DNA of 37,702 nt. Origin: an uncultured Paraburkholderia sp. GTDB taxonomy: Bacteria; Pseudomonadota; Gammaproteobacteria; Burkholderiales; Burkholderiaceae. The position numbers were made by a program, and so were the translations under genes. The stretch is taken from the NCBI GenBank assembly GCA_940747215.1, contig CALNWS010000045.1:1-37702 (forward strand). The letters are read 5' to 3'. Shown one piece after another: positions 28,144 through 37,002 of the stretch. The notes beneath the pieces are model-generated. The model saw only the letters and a program-made list of their open reading frames with translations. It was not told the origin of the DNA and did no database searches. The stretch's first letter is position 1. The number at the start of each line of letters is the position of its first letter.

Positions 28144-29592
28144 TGTCCGCTGGAATGCCCATCTGTTGCCGCCGCCACTTCTTCCGCGCTTCGGCTGCGC
28201 TCGCGTTGATGGCGGCGTTGCCCTTTCGCGCGCAGGCGCAACCATCAACGCCCGCCGCGGTCACACCCGCCTCGACCGTCGATAACGCGCCTTCAGCCTT
28301 GCTGTTGCAAGGGGCACATTGCTGTCGATGGACCCCACCATCGGCGATCGCGCAAGCGCCGACGTACTCATCCGCAACGGCAAGATCGCAGCCATCGCGG
28401 ACAGGCTCGATGCGTCGGCCGTGTCGGACGCGCAGATACTAGACGTGCGCGGCATGATCGTGCTGCCGGGCCTTGTCGACAGTCACTGGCACATGTGGAA
28501 CAGCCTGGCTCGCGGCCTTGCGCCCACGCAAAAGGCATGCGCTTCTTCGAGGCGATGAAGCAGTTGAGCACCTGTTACACGCCGTCGGACAACTACCTCG
28601 CCGTGCAACTGGCGCTGGCAGAAGCGGTGTCGAACGGCATTACGCGTGCAACGAACTGGGCTCACAACATCCGCAGTCCCGAGCACGCAGACGCCGAAAT
28701 ACAGGCAATGCGCGAAAGCGGCGTAGGCGGACGCTTTCTGTATGGCTAGCCGCAGGATCTCGCGTCGGCTCGCGCAAACGATCTCGCTGACGTGCTGCGC
28801 GTACGCAGGCAGTATTTCAGCGACGCCGGAAGCCGCCTCGCGCTCGGCATCGCGATTCGCGGACCGGAACGCACGCCCGCCGCCATCTGGCAACAGGAAG
28901 CGGGCTTCGCGCGCACGCAGGGTCTGCCGCTTTCCGTGCACGTTTCGGTGACGCGCGACGCGCAGCAACAACATGCGATTGCGCAGATGAACGATAAAGG
29001 CTTCCTCGGCCTGCTGACCGAGCTGGTCCACGCGACACACGCCAGCGACGATGACCTGTGCGCCGTTGCCGCTTCGGGCTCGCCGGTCGTCGTCACGCCG
29101 TTCACGGAGATACGCGTCGGGTTCGGCGTCACGCCAGTCAAGCGGATGCTCGACAGCGGTATCCGCATGACGATAGGCAACGATACGACCGTGCTGTCGG
29201 GCAACGCCGATCTGTTTGGCGTAATGCGCGCGGTGCTGGATCTCGGCAACGGTCAGGCGGAAAACGAACTCGCACTGAGCGCACGCTGCGTATTGCAGAT
29301 GGCGACACTCGATGCGGCGCGTGCCGCCGGCGTCGGCGAACGTACTGGGTCGATTGTACCGGGCAAGGATGCGGATATCGTGATCGTGGATACGCTGCAA
29401 TTAGGCACGGCGCCCGCCACCGACGCGCTGGCGATCGTCACCGAGGCCACGCAACCCGCGAACGTGCGGCATGTGATCGCCGATGGCCGTTTTCTCAAGC
29501 GCGACGGTCGACTCACGCGGATCGACACGAAGCAACTGATCACGCAGAGCGATGCACGCTGGCAGCGTATGCGAGTGCAGGCGAAGCTATAA
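28144..29592 (+). pseudogene. Tat-exported amidohydrolase (cytosine deaminase-like), two frameshifts and amber
   Basis: ATG at 28144 opens a twin-arginine leader: CRRHFFRASAALALMAALPF, RAQA. A shift near 28318 leads to LLSMDPTIGDRASADVLIRN, GKIAAIADRL, and the metal-binding block MIVLPGLVDSHWHMWNS (HxH). A second shift near 28525 gives GMRFFEAMKQLSTCYTPSDN and TRATNWAHNIRSPEHADAEI. An amber lies at 28747-28749 (FLYG*PQDLA, probably Trp). Then GLPLSVHVSVTRDAQQQHAI, LVHATHASDDDL, VTPFTEIRVGFG, IGNDTTVLSGNADLFGVMRA and GSIVPGKDADIVIVDTLQLG to TAA at 29590. Fold and metal motifs are those of the amidohydrolase (SsnA/TrzA/cytosine-deaminase-like) family; substrate unknown. The downstream two-thirds is clean. 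Confidence 0.85.
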
Positions 29593-29643
29593 CGCTTTTT
29601 GCTGCGTTCGCGGCAGCTCTCCATTGCGTGCGACGCTGAGCCA

Positions 29644-29751
29644 GTGGAAGGCATGGGGTATTACATCCTCACCCGTCCGCATCGCGTTGACTTTCCGCAG
29701 GTTAAAGCGTTTCGCGAGTGGCTGCTGGAAGAAACCGAAGGCGAACGCTGA
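29644..29751 (+). pseudogene. LysR (GcvA-type) regulator C-terminal tail
   Basis: Only the last 30-odd residues remain: EGMGYYILTRPHRVDFPQVK, AFREWLLEETEGER, TGA at 29749. The YYxxxxPHRxxxPQVxAFREWLLEE pattern is typical of the effector-domain end of GcvA-like LysR proteins. The preceding bases belong to the end of the amidohydrolase gene, so a junction lies near 29600-29640. It is not an obvious match to the LysR head at 22612-22821, which looks like a different subfamily. Confidence 0.65.
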
Positions 29752-29922
29752 TTTCGTTTCGCACTCTGTTGATGTTTTAACGGCGAGTTCCCGAAGGTAC
29801 GGACTCTTTGCTGCCGCGCCAACAATTAATCTTGCCGATAAATTGTCAAATGCGTTGTTGCACAATGCCATGCGCACCTCTAGATTGAGAGCGATGCCCA
29901 ACCTGAAGGAGCGGTAAAACGC

Positions 29923-30904
29923 ATGATCGACAGCGTAGAAGGCTTCGACTTGATCGCCATCGACAAAGCCGGTGGACGCGTCCTGTTTCTCGACCCGCGA
30001 ACGCTCGAAATTCGCACGGCACTCGAAGATGCCCCTGCAAAACCGCACGAATTACTGATCCTGCATCATCTTGATAAAGCATATGTGCCAATTTTCGGCG
30101 ACGGCGTGCATGGTGAGAACCCGCACCCGGGACATCAGATCGCCGTGGTCAATCTCACGAGCCGTTCGCTCGAAAAACTGATTGACTTAGGACCCTATCG
30201 GGGGCCCCATACAGCGCGGCTCGCCGCCAACGGCATGGTGTATTGCTGCTGCGAAACAAGTGGTGCCGTCGTCGTGATCGATCCGGTACGCGATACGGTG
30301 ACCAGCGCGATCGCGCTCGATTCGCGTAACGTGCATCGGCTGGCGGCGCTTCCCGACCTCGCGCGCATCGTGACCGAGAGCGAAGAAGACGCGACGCTCT
30401 GCTTGGTCGATGCGAAGGCAGATGGGGGCACCATTCTCGTTGAACGACGTATGCCGGGAACGCTGAACGGCGTGGACGCCGCACCGACACGTCCGTGGGT
30501 GGTATGTACCGATGGCGAAGAACCACGGCTTTTCGTCGTCGATCGTGACGATCTCACGCCGGTTAAAACGGTCCAGCTGCATGACCATCGCAAGCACGGC
30601 CAGATCGTGCGTTATCGCGCCGATGGCAGCATCGTTGCGGTAATCGGAGACTTCGAACCCGTTGCGAGTTTCTACGACGCCGACCTCAATCATCTCTTCA
30701 CCGCCGAAGTCGGCGACAAACCGCTCGACGGTGCATTCACACCCGATGGCCGCGCATTTCTCGTCGCCAACGAAAAGAGCGGCTCGATTTCCGTGATCGA
30801 CCTTGTTGCGAAACGAACGCGCGAGAAACGTGGCGGTGCCTGTCTGCGTCGAGGTGCTCGAGTATTTTCCCTCCACTCATACCACGCAAATAGCCGGACT
30901 ATGA
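29923..30904 (+). pseudogene. YVTN-type beta-propeller protein, terminal frameshift
   Basis: ATG at 29923 preceded by AAGGAG. No signal peptide. Blade-like repeats: HQIAVVNLTSRSLEKLIDLG, GPHTARLAANGMVYCCCETS, GAVVVIDPVRDTVTSAIALD, RNVHRLAALPDLARIVTESE, GQIVRYRADGSIVAVIGDFE and DGAFTPDGRAFLVANEKSGS, ISVIDL. This is the YncE/40-residue YVTN propeller pattern, about 325 residues. Near 30815 the frame slips. Shifting it gives RNVAVPVCVEVLEYFPSTHT with a TGA at 30902-30904 that overlaps the ATG of the VOC gene at 30901 (ATGA). The current frame instead continues straight into the VOC protein. Cytoplasmic sugar-binding or scaffold role unknown. Confidence 0.78.
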
Positions 30905-31476
30905 TCCAACACGTTTCACACGCCGCGCCACGCGGTATCGAACACGTCGGCATTACCGTGCCCGACCACGACGAGGCACTCCGCTTCTTCGAATCGGCGT
31001 TTGGCGCCATCCGTCTCTTTTCGCTCGTCAAACCCGGTGCCGCGCCGATGAGCGCGGCCGAAGTGGGTGCAAAAAATGGTTTGCTATCCGGCCTGAAAAT
31101 CGTTTCACTATCGATGCTGCGGCTCGCAAATGGACCGAACATCGAAGTGTTCCAGATCGACCGTCCGCGCCGCCACGATGCTACGAATATCGGCGATATC
31201 GGCATCACGCACATCAGCCTCACGATCGACGATCTGGAAGGCGTCACCGCCCGCTTTGAGGCGGCGGGCGGCACGCTGCTCGAAGGTCCGTATCCGTTGA
31301 GCGGACAGGAAGAAGGCGCGGGTAATCGCGGGCGTTTCGGCCTCACGCCGTGGGGCTTGTTGATCGAGTTCGAAAGCTTTGCTGAGCCGATCCGTTATAA
31401 CGATGGTGCGCGGGCGGAGCGCTGGCTGCCTTCCGGACTGTCGCCGACAGAAACTGATGAGAGAACATCGGAATAA
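30901..31476 (+). CDS. VOC-superfamily (glyoxalase/dioxygenase-fold) protein
   Basis: Intact 191-residue frame from ATG 30901 to TAA 31474. Two betaalphabetabetabeta modules: RGIEHVGITVPDHDEALRFF (N-terminal His) and FESAFGAIRLFSLVKPGAAP; then GDIGITHISLTIDDLEGVTA with RFEAAGGTLLEGPYPLSGQE. The end is RGRFGLTPWGLLIEFESF with the metal-ligand Glu. HVG, THISL and IEFES are where vicinal-oxygen-chelate proteins place metal ligands. One of the few undamaged genes in the window. It was coupled to the propeller gene; the upstream frameshift now also places it in one continuous 517-codon frame from 29923. Substrate unknown. Confidence 0.82.
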   Translation: MIQHVSHAAPRGIEHVGITVPDHDEALRFFESAFGAIRLFSLVKPGAAPMSAAEVGAKNGLLSGLKIVSLSMLRLANGPNIEVFQIDRPRRHDATNIGDIGITHISLTIDDLEGVTARFEAAGGTLLEGPYPLSGQEEGAGNRGRFGLTPWGLLIEFESFAEPIRYNDGARAERWLPSGLSPTETDERTSE

Positions 31477-31526
31477 TCGTCGTTGCGTGGTGTTCTCCGG
31501 CGGATAATTTCGCGATCGATTTTCTT

Positions 31527-31554
31527 GGTGCCGGCTCCGGGGACATCCGGCACC
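31527..31554 (+). terminator. 8-bp stem hairpin after the VOC gene
   Basis: GGTGCCGG (31527-31534) pairs with CCGGCACC (31547-31554) around a 12-nt loop. It lies 50 bp downstream of the VOC stop codon, between it and the convergent MCP gene. There is no long T-run, so a weak or factor-assisted terminator at most. Confidence 0.4.
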
Positions 31555-31638
31555 GCCGTTATAGTCGAGGAACGCACAAAGACGACCAGTTCGGTACGAG
31601 AGAAAAGAAGAAGTCGGCAATCGTTCATCGCGGGTGTG

Positions 31639-33327
31639 TCACTGGGGTGCTCGCTGCGATGCCCTGCGCTTGGGCATCGCAACTGATCCGATAGAAAACG
31701 CCCTGATAACCACGTTGCGGTATATCGAGGCGACATCCCGGCAACTTGCTGATCGGCTACAGTCCCGCTTGTGCGGGCGAACCACTGTTGTACGTGACGG
31801 CCTGAGTGCTGGCAGGACTGGACGGCTAAATGACCAGTGCAACTGAAAGCGCCCCGCCGCTACCTTCAACAGCGCAGTCTGTTCCTTGAGCGAGGCCGCT
31901 GCGGCAGCCGCCTGTTCGACCAGCGCCGCGTTCTGCTGCGACATCTCGTCGAACTGCGACACCGCGCGATTTACTTCCTCGATGCCGTCGCTCTGTTCCG
32001 CGGAAGCCGTCGCGATTTCGTCCATGATGGCCGTCATACGGCTCACCGAGCCGCGCACCTCGCGGATCGCTTCGCCTGCGCGGTTGATGAGCCGCGAGCC
32101 GTCCGCCACGCGCGCGGTCGAGTTGTCGATCAGTTCCTTGATTTCCTTCGCCGCCGCTGCTGAACGCTGTGCAAACGTACGCACCTCACCGGCGACCACT
32201 GCGAAACCGCGGCCTTGCTCGCCCGCGCGCGCAGCTTCCACGGCCACGTTCAGCGCGAGAATGTTCGTCTGGAACGCAATGCATTCGATCGTCGTGGTTA
32301 TCTCGTTCATCTTGCGCGCGCTCGCGTCGATTTCGCTCATCGTCGCAATCACCTGCTCGACCACCTGCGCGCCCGTCGCTGCCGCGTCGTTGGTCGACTG
32401 AGCGAGATCATGCCCCTGGCGAGCATGCTCCGCGTTTTGCGTAACCGCGCTGGTCAACTGTTCCATGCTTGCCGCCGTCTCTTCGACCGACGCTGCTTGC
32501 ACCTCCGTGCGCTGCGACAGATCGCTGTTGCCCGCCGAGATCTGATGGGTGGCGGCAGCGATCGATTCCGTGCCGCTCGTGATCTGCTCAATCATCGCCA
32601 CGATGCCGTTCTGCATCGTCGCGACGCTGCTGACGAGCCGACCCATTTCATCGCGTGAATCCAGATGCAACTCTGCGCTCATGTCACCCTTCGCAATCCG
32701 CTCGAAGTGACGCACCGTGAGATCGAACGGACGCGAAATTGCACGCAGCAACGAGAAGCCGCTGGTCAGGCAGGCCAGCAAACCGATTGCAATCGCCAAC
32801 AGTGTGAAAGCAAGCAAGGTGTCGTATCGATCCTGTGCCAACTGATAACGCGATGCGCCCTGCTCATTGCGAAACTTGTCGAGTACGGCGGTCTTTTGCG
32901 TGAGTTCCGCGGCGAGCGGGGGAATGTCGACCATTGGCTCTATCGCCTTGCGCAGCAGCGCGCCGCGCGCGTCCGCCACTGCCTTCGACAACGCAGCCTC
33001 TTCGTCCGACGCCGGCAGAGCCTGATAAGCGGTCCACGCCGCGTTGGAGACGGCGAGATAGTTGAGCGCTTTGTCTATCAACGCGGGTGTGTCCGCCGCT
33101 TCCGGGTGGAGCAGCACACGATCGAGTGTCGTGCGAACGACGGTGAGATTCAGATTCGACTTGCCAAGTTCGGTCGCAGCGGCAACGTCGTTCATGTATG
33201 CCTGTTTAACCGTACTGTTCGATGCTCTCATGCCGGCCATGCCGAACAGTCCGGTGATCACCAGCAGCGCGCCCAGCAGCGTCAGCGTTCCGAGCAGGCG
33301 CAATTCGATCGTCATGTTCAGGCGCAT
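31639..33327 (-). CDS. Methyl-accepting chemotaxis protein, open but altered
   Basis: Start chosen at ATG 33327 ([12 protein letters not shown]), with AAGGGA about 12 nt upstream, rather than 33354. TM1 is [20 protein letters not shown], a periplasmic four-helix-type sensor follows, TM2 is [20 protein letters not shown], then the HAMP ([20 protein letters not shown]) and the signalling domain. The highly conserved tip reads [20 protein letters not shown], where the consensus is [20 protein letters not shown], and EVRTFAQRS replaces EVR(N/T)LAQRS. The coiled coil ends at [16 protein letters not shown], where Burkholderia MCPs usually finish soon. Here another 65 or so basic residues follow ([14 protein letters not shown]...), likely read-through after loss of the normal stop. 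Detects an unknown ligand; signalling competence is doubtful. Confidence 0.85.
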   Translation of the reverse strand: [562 protein letters not shown]

Positions 33328-33689
33328 GCCAGTCTTTCCCTTCAATTTGGTCAAGACTGGTTATCGGCAAACAATGGCGAATCCTTGACTGTCCGATGCA
33401 CCTTCGCTCGCGAAACGCGTGGACCTGCCTGCGCCCAGAACGTCTCAGAGAGCTTGGCCAAGGGCTTGGCGCACGAAACAACGATCGTTGGCGCGATGGC
33501 AACGCCGGCCCCTTCTGCAGGCAACAACGTATTACTTGTGAAACGGTGTACGAATTGCTTCGGGCATCTGACGGATGTGCGCTAGCGCATGACAGTGTCA
33601 GGCAAGCGGCAGGACGCCAGTGAACGTGGCGTCAGCAGTTCCATGCGGCATGAGACTTCGGAGTGACGCAACATGCATCTCATCGAAAA
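33328..33689. other. Gene-free spacer between MCP and LacI-type gene
   Basis: About 360 bases upstream of the MCP and downstream of the LacI-type pseudogene. No family-like reading frame was found on either strand. It contains a short perfect palindrome TGCGCTAGCGCA (around 33577-33588). Presumably holds the MCP promoter, but no clear -35/-10 pair is visible. Confidence 0.45.
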
Positions 33690-33894
33690 CTAATCGCTGG
33701 AATCCTGCTCGAAATAGGCAGAATTCCGTATGTTGGTCGGCGTGAACAAAGCAAACTCGCTGCGAAAACGGTTCGCTTGCGGCGTCGCTTGCCCTGTGGG
33801 CATCAGCAGACGTTGCAAGGCAGTGAATGCCTGGCCATCTGGATTCTGGTCAATCGCGAGGTCCATCTTCCTCTCGGCAAGCAGGCGACGGTGC

Positions 33895-33932
33895 GCATCG
33901 TCCATCTCATGCCGCATCGTCCATCTCATGCC
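33895..33932. repeat. 19-bp tandem duplication inside the LacI-type gene
   Basis: GCATCGTCCATCTCATGCC is present twice without spacer (33895-33913, 33914-33932). On the reverse strand it repeats the coding block that reads HEMDDA, so the protein reads EMDD...MRHEMDD and changes frame. Recent slippage is the simplest cause. Confidence 0.8.
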
Positions 33933-34003
33933 CGGCCCACGCCACGTGCCCGGTCAGTTCCACTTCGTTCAGCGCCGCTTCGATACCTAACGCGCCGTCG
34001 CCC

Positions 34004-34019
34004 GTGTTGTAGTGTTGTA
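34004..34019. repeat. 8-bp tandem duplication inside the LacI-type gene
   Basis: GTGTTGTA occurs twice (34004-34011, 34012-34019). Removing one copy restores the frame from AIYNT to TGDGALGIEAALNEVEL on the reverse strand. Confidence 0.75.
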
Positions 34020-35034
34020 GATAGCCGCCACGCGCTCTTTGCGCAGCGCGCGCCGGACCAGCCGGTAGCACGCGCTCGGATCGTCAAGCGTATCGGCATC
34101 CGGCACGATGACGTGGCAGTCAGGGAAAAACTCTGCGAGCTCATCACAACACCCTTGCATCCGCTCGGTGTGCGCAGGATAGCCTCGCAACGCCTGCAAC
34201 ACGAACACGTTGCCCTTACCACCGATGCGTCTCGCCACTGCATGCGCGGCCGTGCGCCCCGCAAGATAATTGTCGATGCCGACGTAAAAGCACGATGCCA
34301 CCTCAGGAACGTCGGACACCATCGTAACCACCTGTTTGCCCTTCTCGGCGACCGAACGCAATGCGTCGATAGTGAACGGCCACACAGGCGTGGCAATAAT
34401 GAGCCCCGCACGCGGATACGGCGGCGCGAGAATCGCACGCGTGTAGTCCTCGTCGCCCTGTTCGCCGAGATGCAGGCGGTGCACCACAATGCGGCGATCG
34501 AGGCTTTCGATGGCCCGTTGCAGCGCGATATCCAGACGCCGGAAAAACGGCGTGCTATTCACAGCACAGGGAGCAGAATGTCCACGTGCAACAAACCGTG
34601 CCGAACGTCCGGCAACAGCCGCGTCACACCGAGCCGCGTTGCCGCTGCGACGACACGTTCGCGAGCGGTCGCGAGACGCTGCCGCGTTCGTTGAGCACCC
34701 GGTCTAAGGTGGCTTCGCTCACGCCGGCTTCGGCCGCGATGTTGGAGAAACGCGGCGCGCGCTTGCGCCTCGGACGGGCAGGAGTTGCCTTCACATGCAT
34801 GGGTTTTGACTTATCCGGACCCACGAATCACCGTAAGCTCCTCATCTTAAATTTGTTGAGGATAAATCGTCAACGCCGCTGTTGCGGCATTATGCCGCCA
34901 ACTCTAATCTTGCCGCTGCGAATTTCGCGACGACGCGCCAGCCCACGTGACACGTGAGTTATCGGCGCCCGCCATCTTTCCTCAAGCATCGACACTTCGT
35001 GAAAGCAGTTGGCCAGAAATCACGGCATTTGGCC

Positions 35035-36128
35035 GTGTGCGGCATCGGATTCGACGTCGGCATGACCGCCGATCTCGGCAAGCTCTGGGGCATCCGCGAT
35101 ACGACGTTCGCGTTCACGCTGACAGATCGCTTCGGCCGCAGCGTCGATCAGGACGCACATCTCGGCACGAGCCAGCAGACGCAGGAAATCTACGGACGCG
35201 GCCAGACAGTGTGGCTCACGCGTCTCACGCTCGAACATACGCTCTTCGACGGACGCCTCGCCATCGAAGCAGGCCGCGACAGCGAAGGCAGCGACTTCGA
35301 CTACGCCGACTGCAATTTCCAGAACCTGAGCCTGTGTGGTCCGCAAGGGCCGAATCTGTACGGCAGCTACTGGATGAGCTATCCGGGCAGCGTCTGGATA
35401 GCGCGCGCCACGTGGCGCGCGAGCGCTTCGACGTACGTGAAGTTCGGTGTCTACCAGCAGAATCCACAGTACTACGACGCCTCGTAGGAACACCACAACG
35501 CATGGAAGCCGATCAGCCGCCGGCGGCAACACGGGCGTCGTGCTGCCGATCGAATTCGGCTGGACACCGCAGCTGTTCGGCTATGAAGGCGCGTATCGCG
35601 TCGGCTTCATGTTCGACACGGGCGGCATGCCCGAGATCACCACCGACGTGAACGGCGAACAGCTCGACACGACAGGCGTGACCGCGCGCCGGTCGGGCGA
35701 GAGCTACAACGCGTTCGTCGCGCTCAACCAGCGCATTTCAGGCACGAACGGCGGCGCAGGCTGGTGCGTGGGTCTGCGCGCCGTGGCGGGCGATCGCAAG
35801 ACCTCCGTGCTCGATCGGCAGATCACGGCCACGCTCGAATACGACAACCCATTTCAGCGTGTGGGCGGGCGCTTCGGCATCGGTTTCGCCGCGACGCACA
35901 CGAGCAGCCGCGAGGCCGAATACCAGCTCGCCTGGAACGCCGCGCATCCCGACGGACGATGCAAGCGCCGTCGGCCACAGCTACGAATACACGACGGAAA
36001 TCTTTTACGCGTACAAGCCGACGTGATCGATCACGCAACCCGACCTGCAATACGTGCTGCATCCGGGCGGCATGTCGGCGAACAGCAATGCGTTCGTCGC
36101 GGGACTCAGAACTTCGGTGACGTTCTGA
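35035..36128 (+). pseudogene. oprB: OprB-type carbohydrate-selective porin, 5' truncated, nonsense and frameshifts
   Basis: Outer-membrane beta-barrel. Recognisable from CGIGFDVGMTADLGKLWGIR onward: FAFTLTDRFGRSVDQDAHLG, IYGRGQTVWLTRLTLEHTLF, WMSYPGSVWIARATWRASAS, YVKFGVYQQNPQYYDAS. Then an amber at 35485-35487 and a shift near 35515, giving GGNTGVVLPIEFGWTPQLFG, YEGAYRVGFMFDTGGMPEIT, FVALNQRISGTNGGAGWCVG and GFAATHTSSREAEYQLAWNA. A shift near 35960 gives SYEYTTEIFYAYKPT, TGA at 36024-36026 (probably Trp), SITQPDLQYVLHPGGMSANS and a last strand FVAGLRTSVTF at TGA 36126. The SITQPDLQYVxHPGG block is the OprB signature. The signal peptide and first strands are missing. It is upstream of gluconate-dehydrogenase genes, fitting glucose/gluconate entry. 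Confidence 0.87.
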
Positions 36129-36173
36129 GCGCAACACACGATTCCACCAGCGGTACCCCACAACAGGAAAAAC

Positions 36174-36893
36174 ATGGATCGCAGAAAGGCACTTTCCACG
36201 CTCGCGACACTAACCACAGGCTCCGTGCTGCCGGCGAGCGAAGCCGAAGTCGTCGCGAACGGGCCAGCCGTGGCGTCCCGGCGAAGCCAGCCTCGCGGAT
36301 CTCACCGTCCAGCCCGACAGCCTGCAATGGCTCACGCCTGCCGAGTTTGACACGTTCGGCGCGATGGCCGAACGCCTGATTCCCGCCGACGAACTGAGCA
36401 TCAGCGGCAAAGAAGCGGGTTGCGCCGAATTCATCGACCGCCAGCTGGCCGGCGACTTCGGCCGCGCGGCGACGCAGTATCGCCTCGGCCGCTTCATCAA
36501 GGGCACGCCGGAACAGGGACCGCAATCGGCGCTGACGCAGGCCGAACGCTACCGCCAGGGACTGGCCGCGCTCGACACCTATTGCCACGCGTATTTCAAC
36601 GTGAGCTTCGTACAGCTCGACGGCGAGAAACAGGACGTGCTTCTCTCGCAGATGGAAACCGGCAAGCTCGATCTCGGCGCGAACGTGGAAGTCGTGCCGC
36701 TCTTCGAACTGATTCTGCAGAACGTGCACGAAGGCTTTCTTTCCGATCCCGTGTACGGCGGGCAATAAGAGCATGGCAAGCTGGAAAGATGCTCGGCTTC
36801 CCCGACGCGCAGTACGACTTCCGCGATTTGCTCGACAGGAAAGGCGAGAAGCTCGCGATCATCCCGATCAGTCTCGTCGATAACGCGTCGTAA
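36174..36893 (+). pseudogene. Gluconate 2-dehydrogenase gamma subunit (subunit 3), frameshifts
   Basis: ATG at 36174 with a twin-arginine leader (DRRKALSTLATLTTGSVLPA). A shift near 36260 leads to WRPGEASLADLTVQPDSLQW, then LTPAEFDTFGAMAERLIPAD, GCAEFIDRQLAGDFGRAATQ, YRLGRFIKGTPEQGPQSALT, QAERYRQGLAALDTYCHAYF, and EVVPLFELILQNVHEGFLSD PVYGG. The frame stops at 36766-36768. Two further indels (near 36765 and 36788) separate the tail MASWKMLGFPDAQYDFRDLL and IIPISLVDN (TAA at 36891). The gamma subunit is exported with the flavoprotein by Tat and belongs to the membrane-bound GADH complex. The downstream GMC flavoprotein confirms the assignment. Confidence 0.87.
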
Positions 36894-37002
36894 AACGCGA
36901 ATCGAAACCCACGCGTCGTCGAGCGCGCCGGGTACCGCTTCGCGCAACGTGTCCGGTTCTTTCGGGCGGCGCGTCCGCCCTTCCAAACAAGGTTGTATAG
37001 CC

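Larger units (their letters stand above)
33690..34800 (-). pseudogene. LacI-family regulator (sugar-binding), frameshifts and tandem duplications
   Basis: ATG at 34800 is chosen, because the GTG at 34824 adds nothing family-like. HTH: FSNIAAEAGVSEATLDRVLN, ERGSVS. A shift near 34680 gives TARERVVAAATRLGVTRLLP; another near 34560 leads to NSTPFFRRLDIALQRAIESL. The periplasmic-binding-like domain: AGLIIATPVWPFTIDALRSV, VSDVPEVASCFYVGIDNYLA, GRTAAHAVARRIGGKGNVFV. An 8-bp duplication GTGTTGTA (34004-34019) and a 19-bp duplication (33895-33932) each disturb the frame. Once both are removed, GIEAALNEVELTGHVAWAGH, EMDDAHRRLLAERKMDLAID and QNPDGQAFTALQRLLM follow to TAG 33690. Class: RbsR-like regulators with an inducer domain that does not close on DNA-binding order alone; ligand unknown. 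Confidence 0.85.

Noticed and set aside
22612..29751. LysR head at 22612-22821 and LysR tail at 29644-29751 as two halves of one gene split by rearrangement.
   Set aside because: The head resembles the MxxFVRIVETGSF subfamily, while the tail resembles GcvA-type regulators; they are more likely from different genes.
32665..33585. Forward frame of 306 codons opposite the MCP.
   Set aside because: Gln/Arg/His-rich antisense translation of the chemoreceptor with no family signal.
9373..35487. Amber codons might be recoded (suppressed) to Gln or Trp in this organism.
   Set aside because: Ambers replace at least two different residues, several genes still end normally at TAG (for example 3715, 11790), and the same genes also carry frameshifts and truncations that no suppressor would repair.
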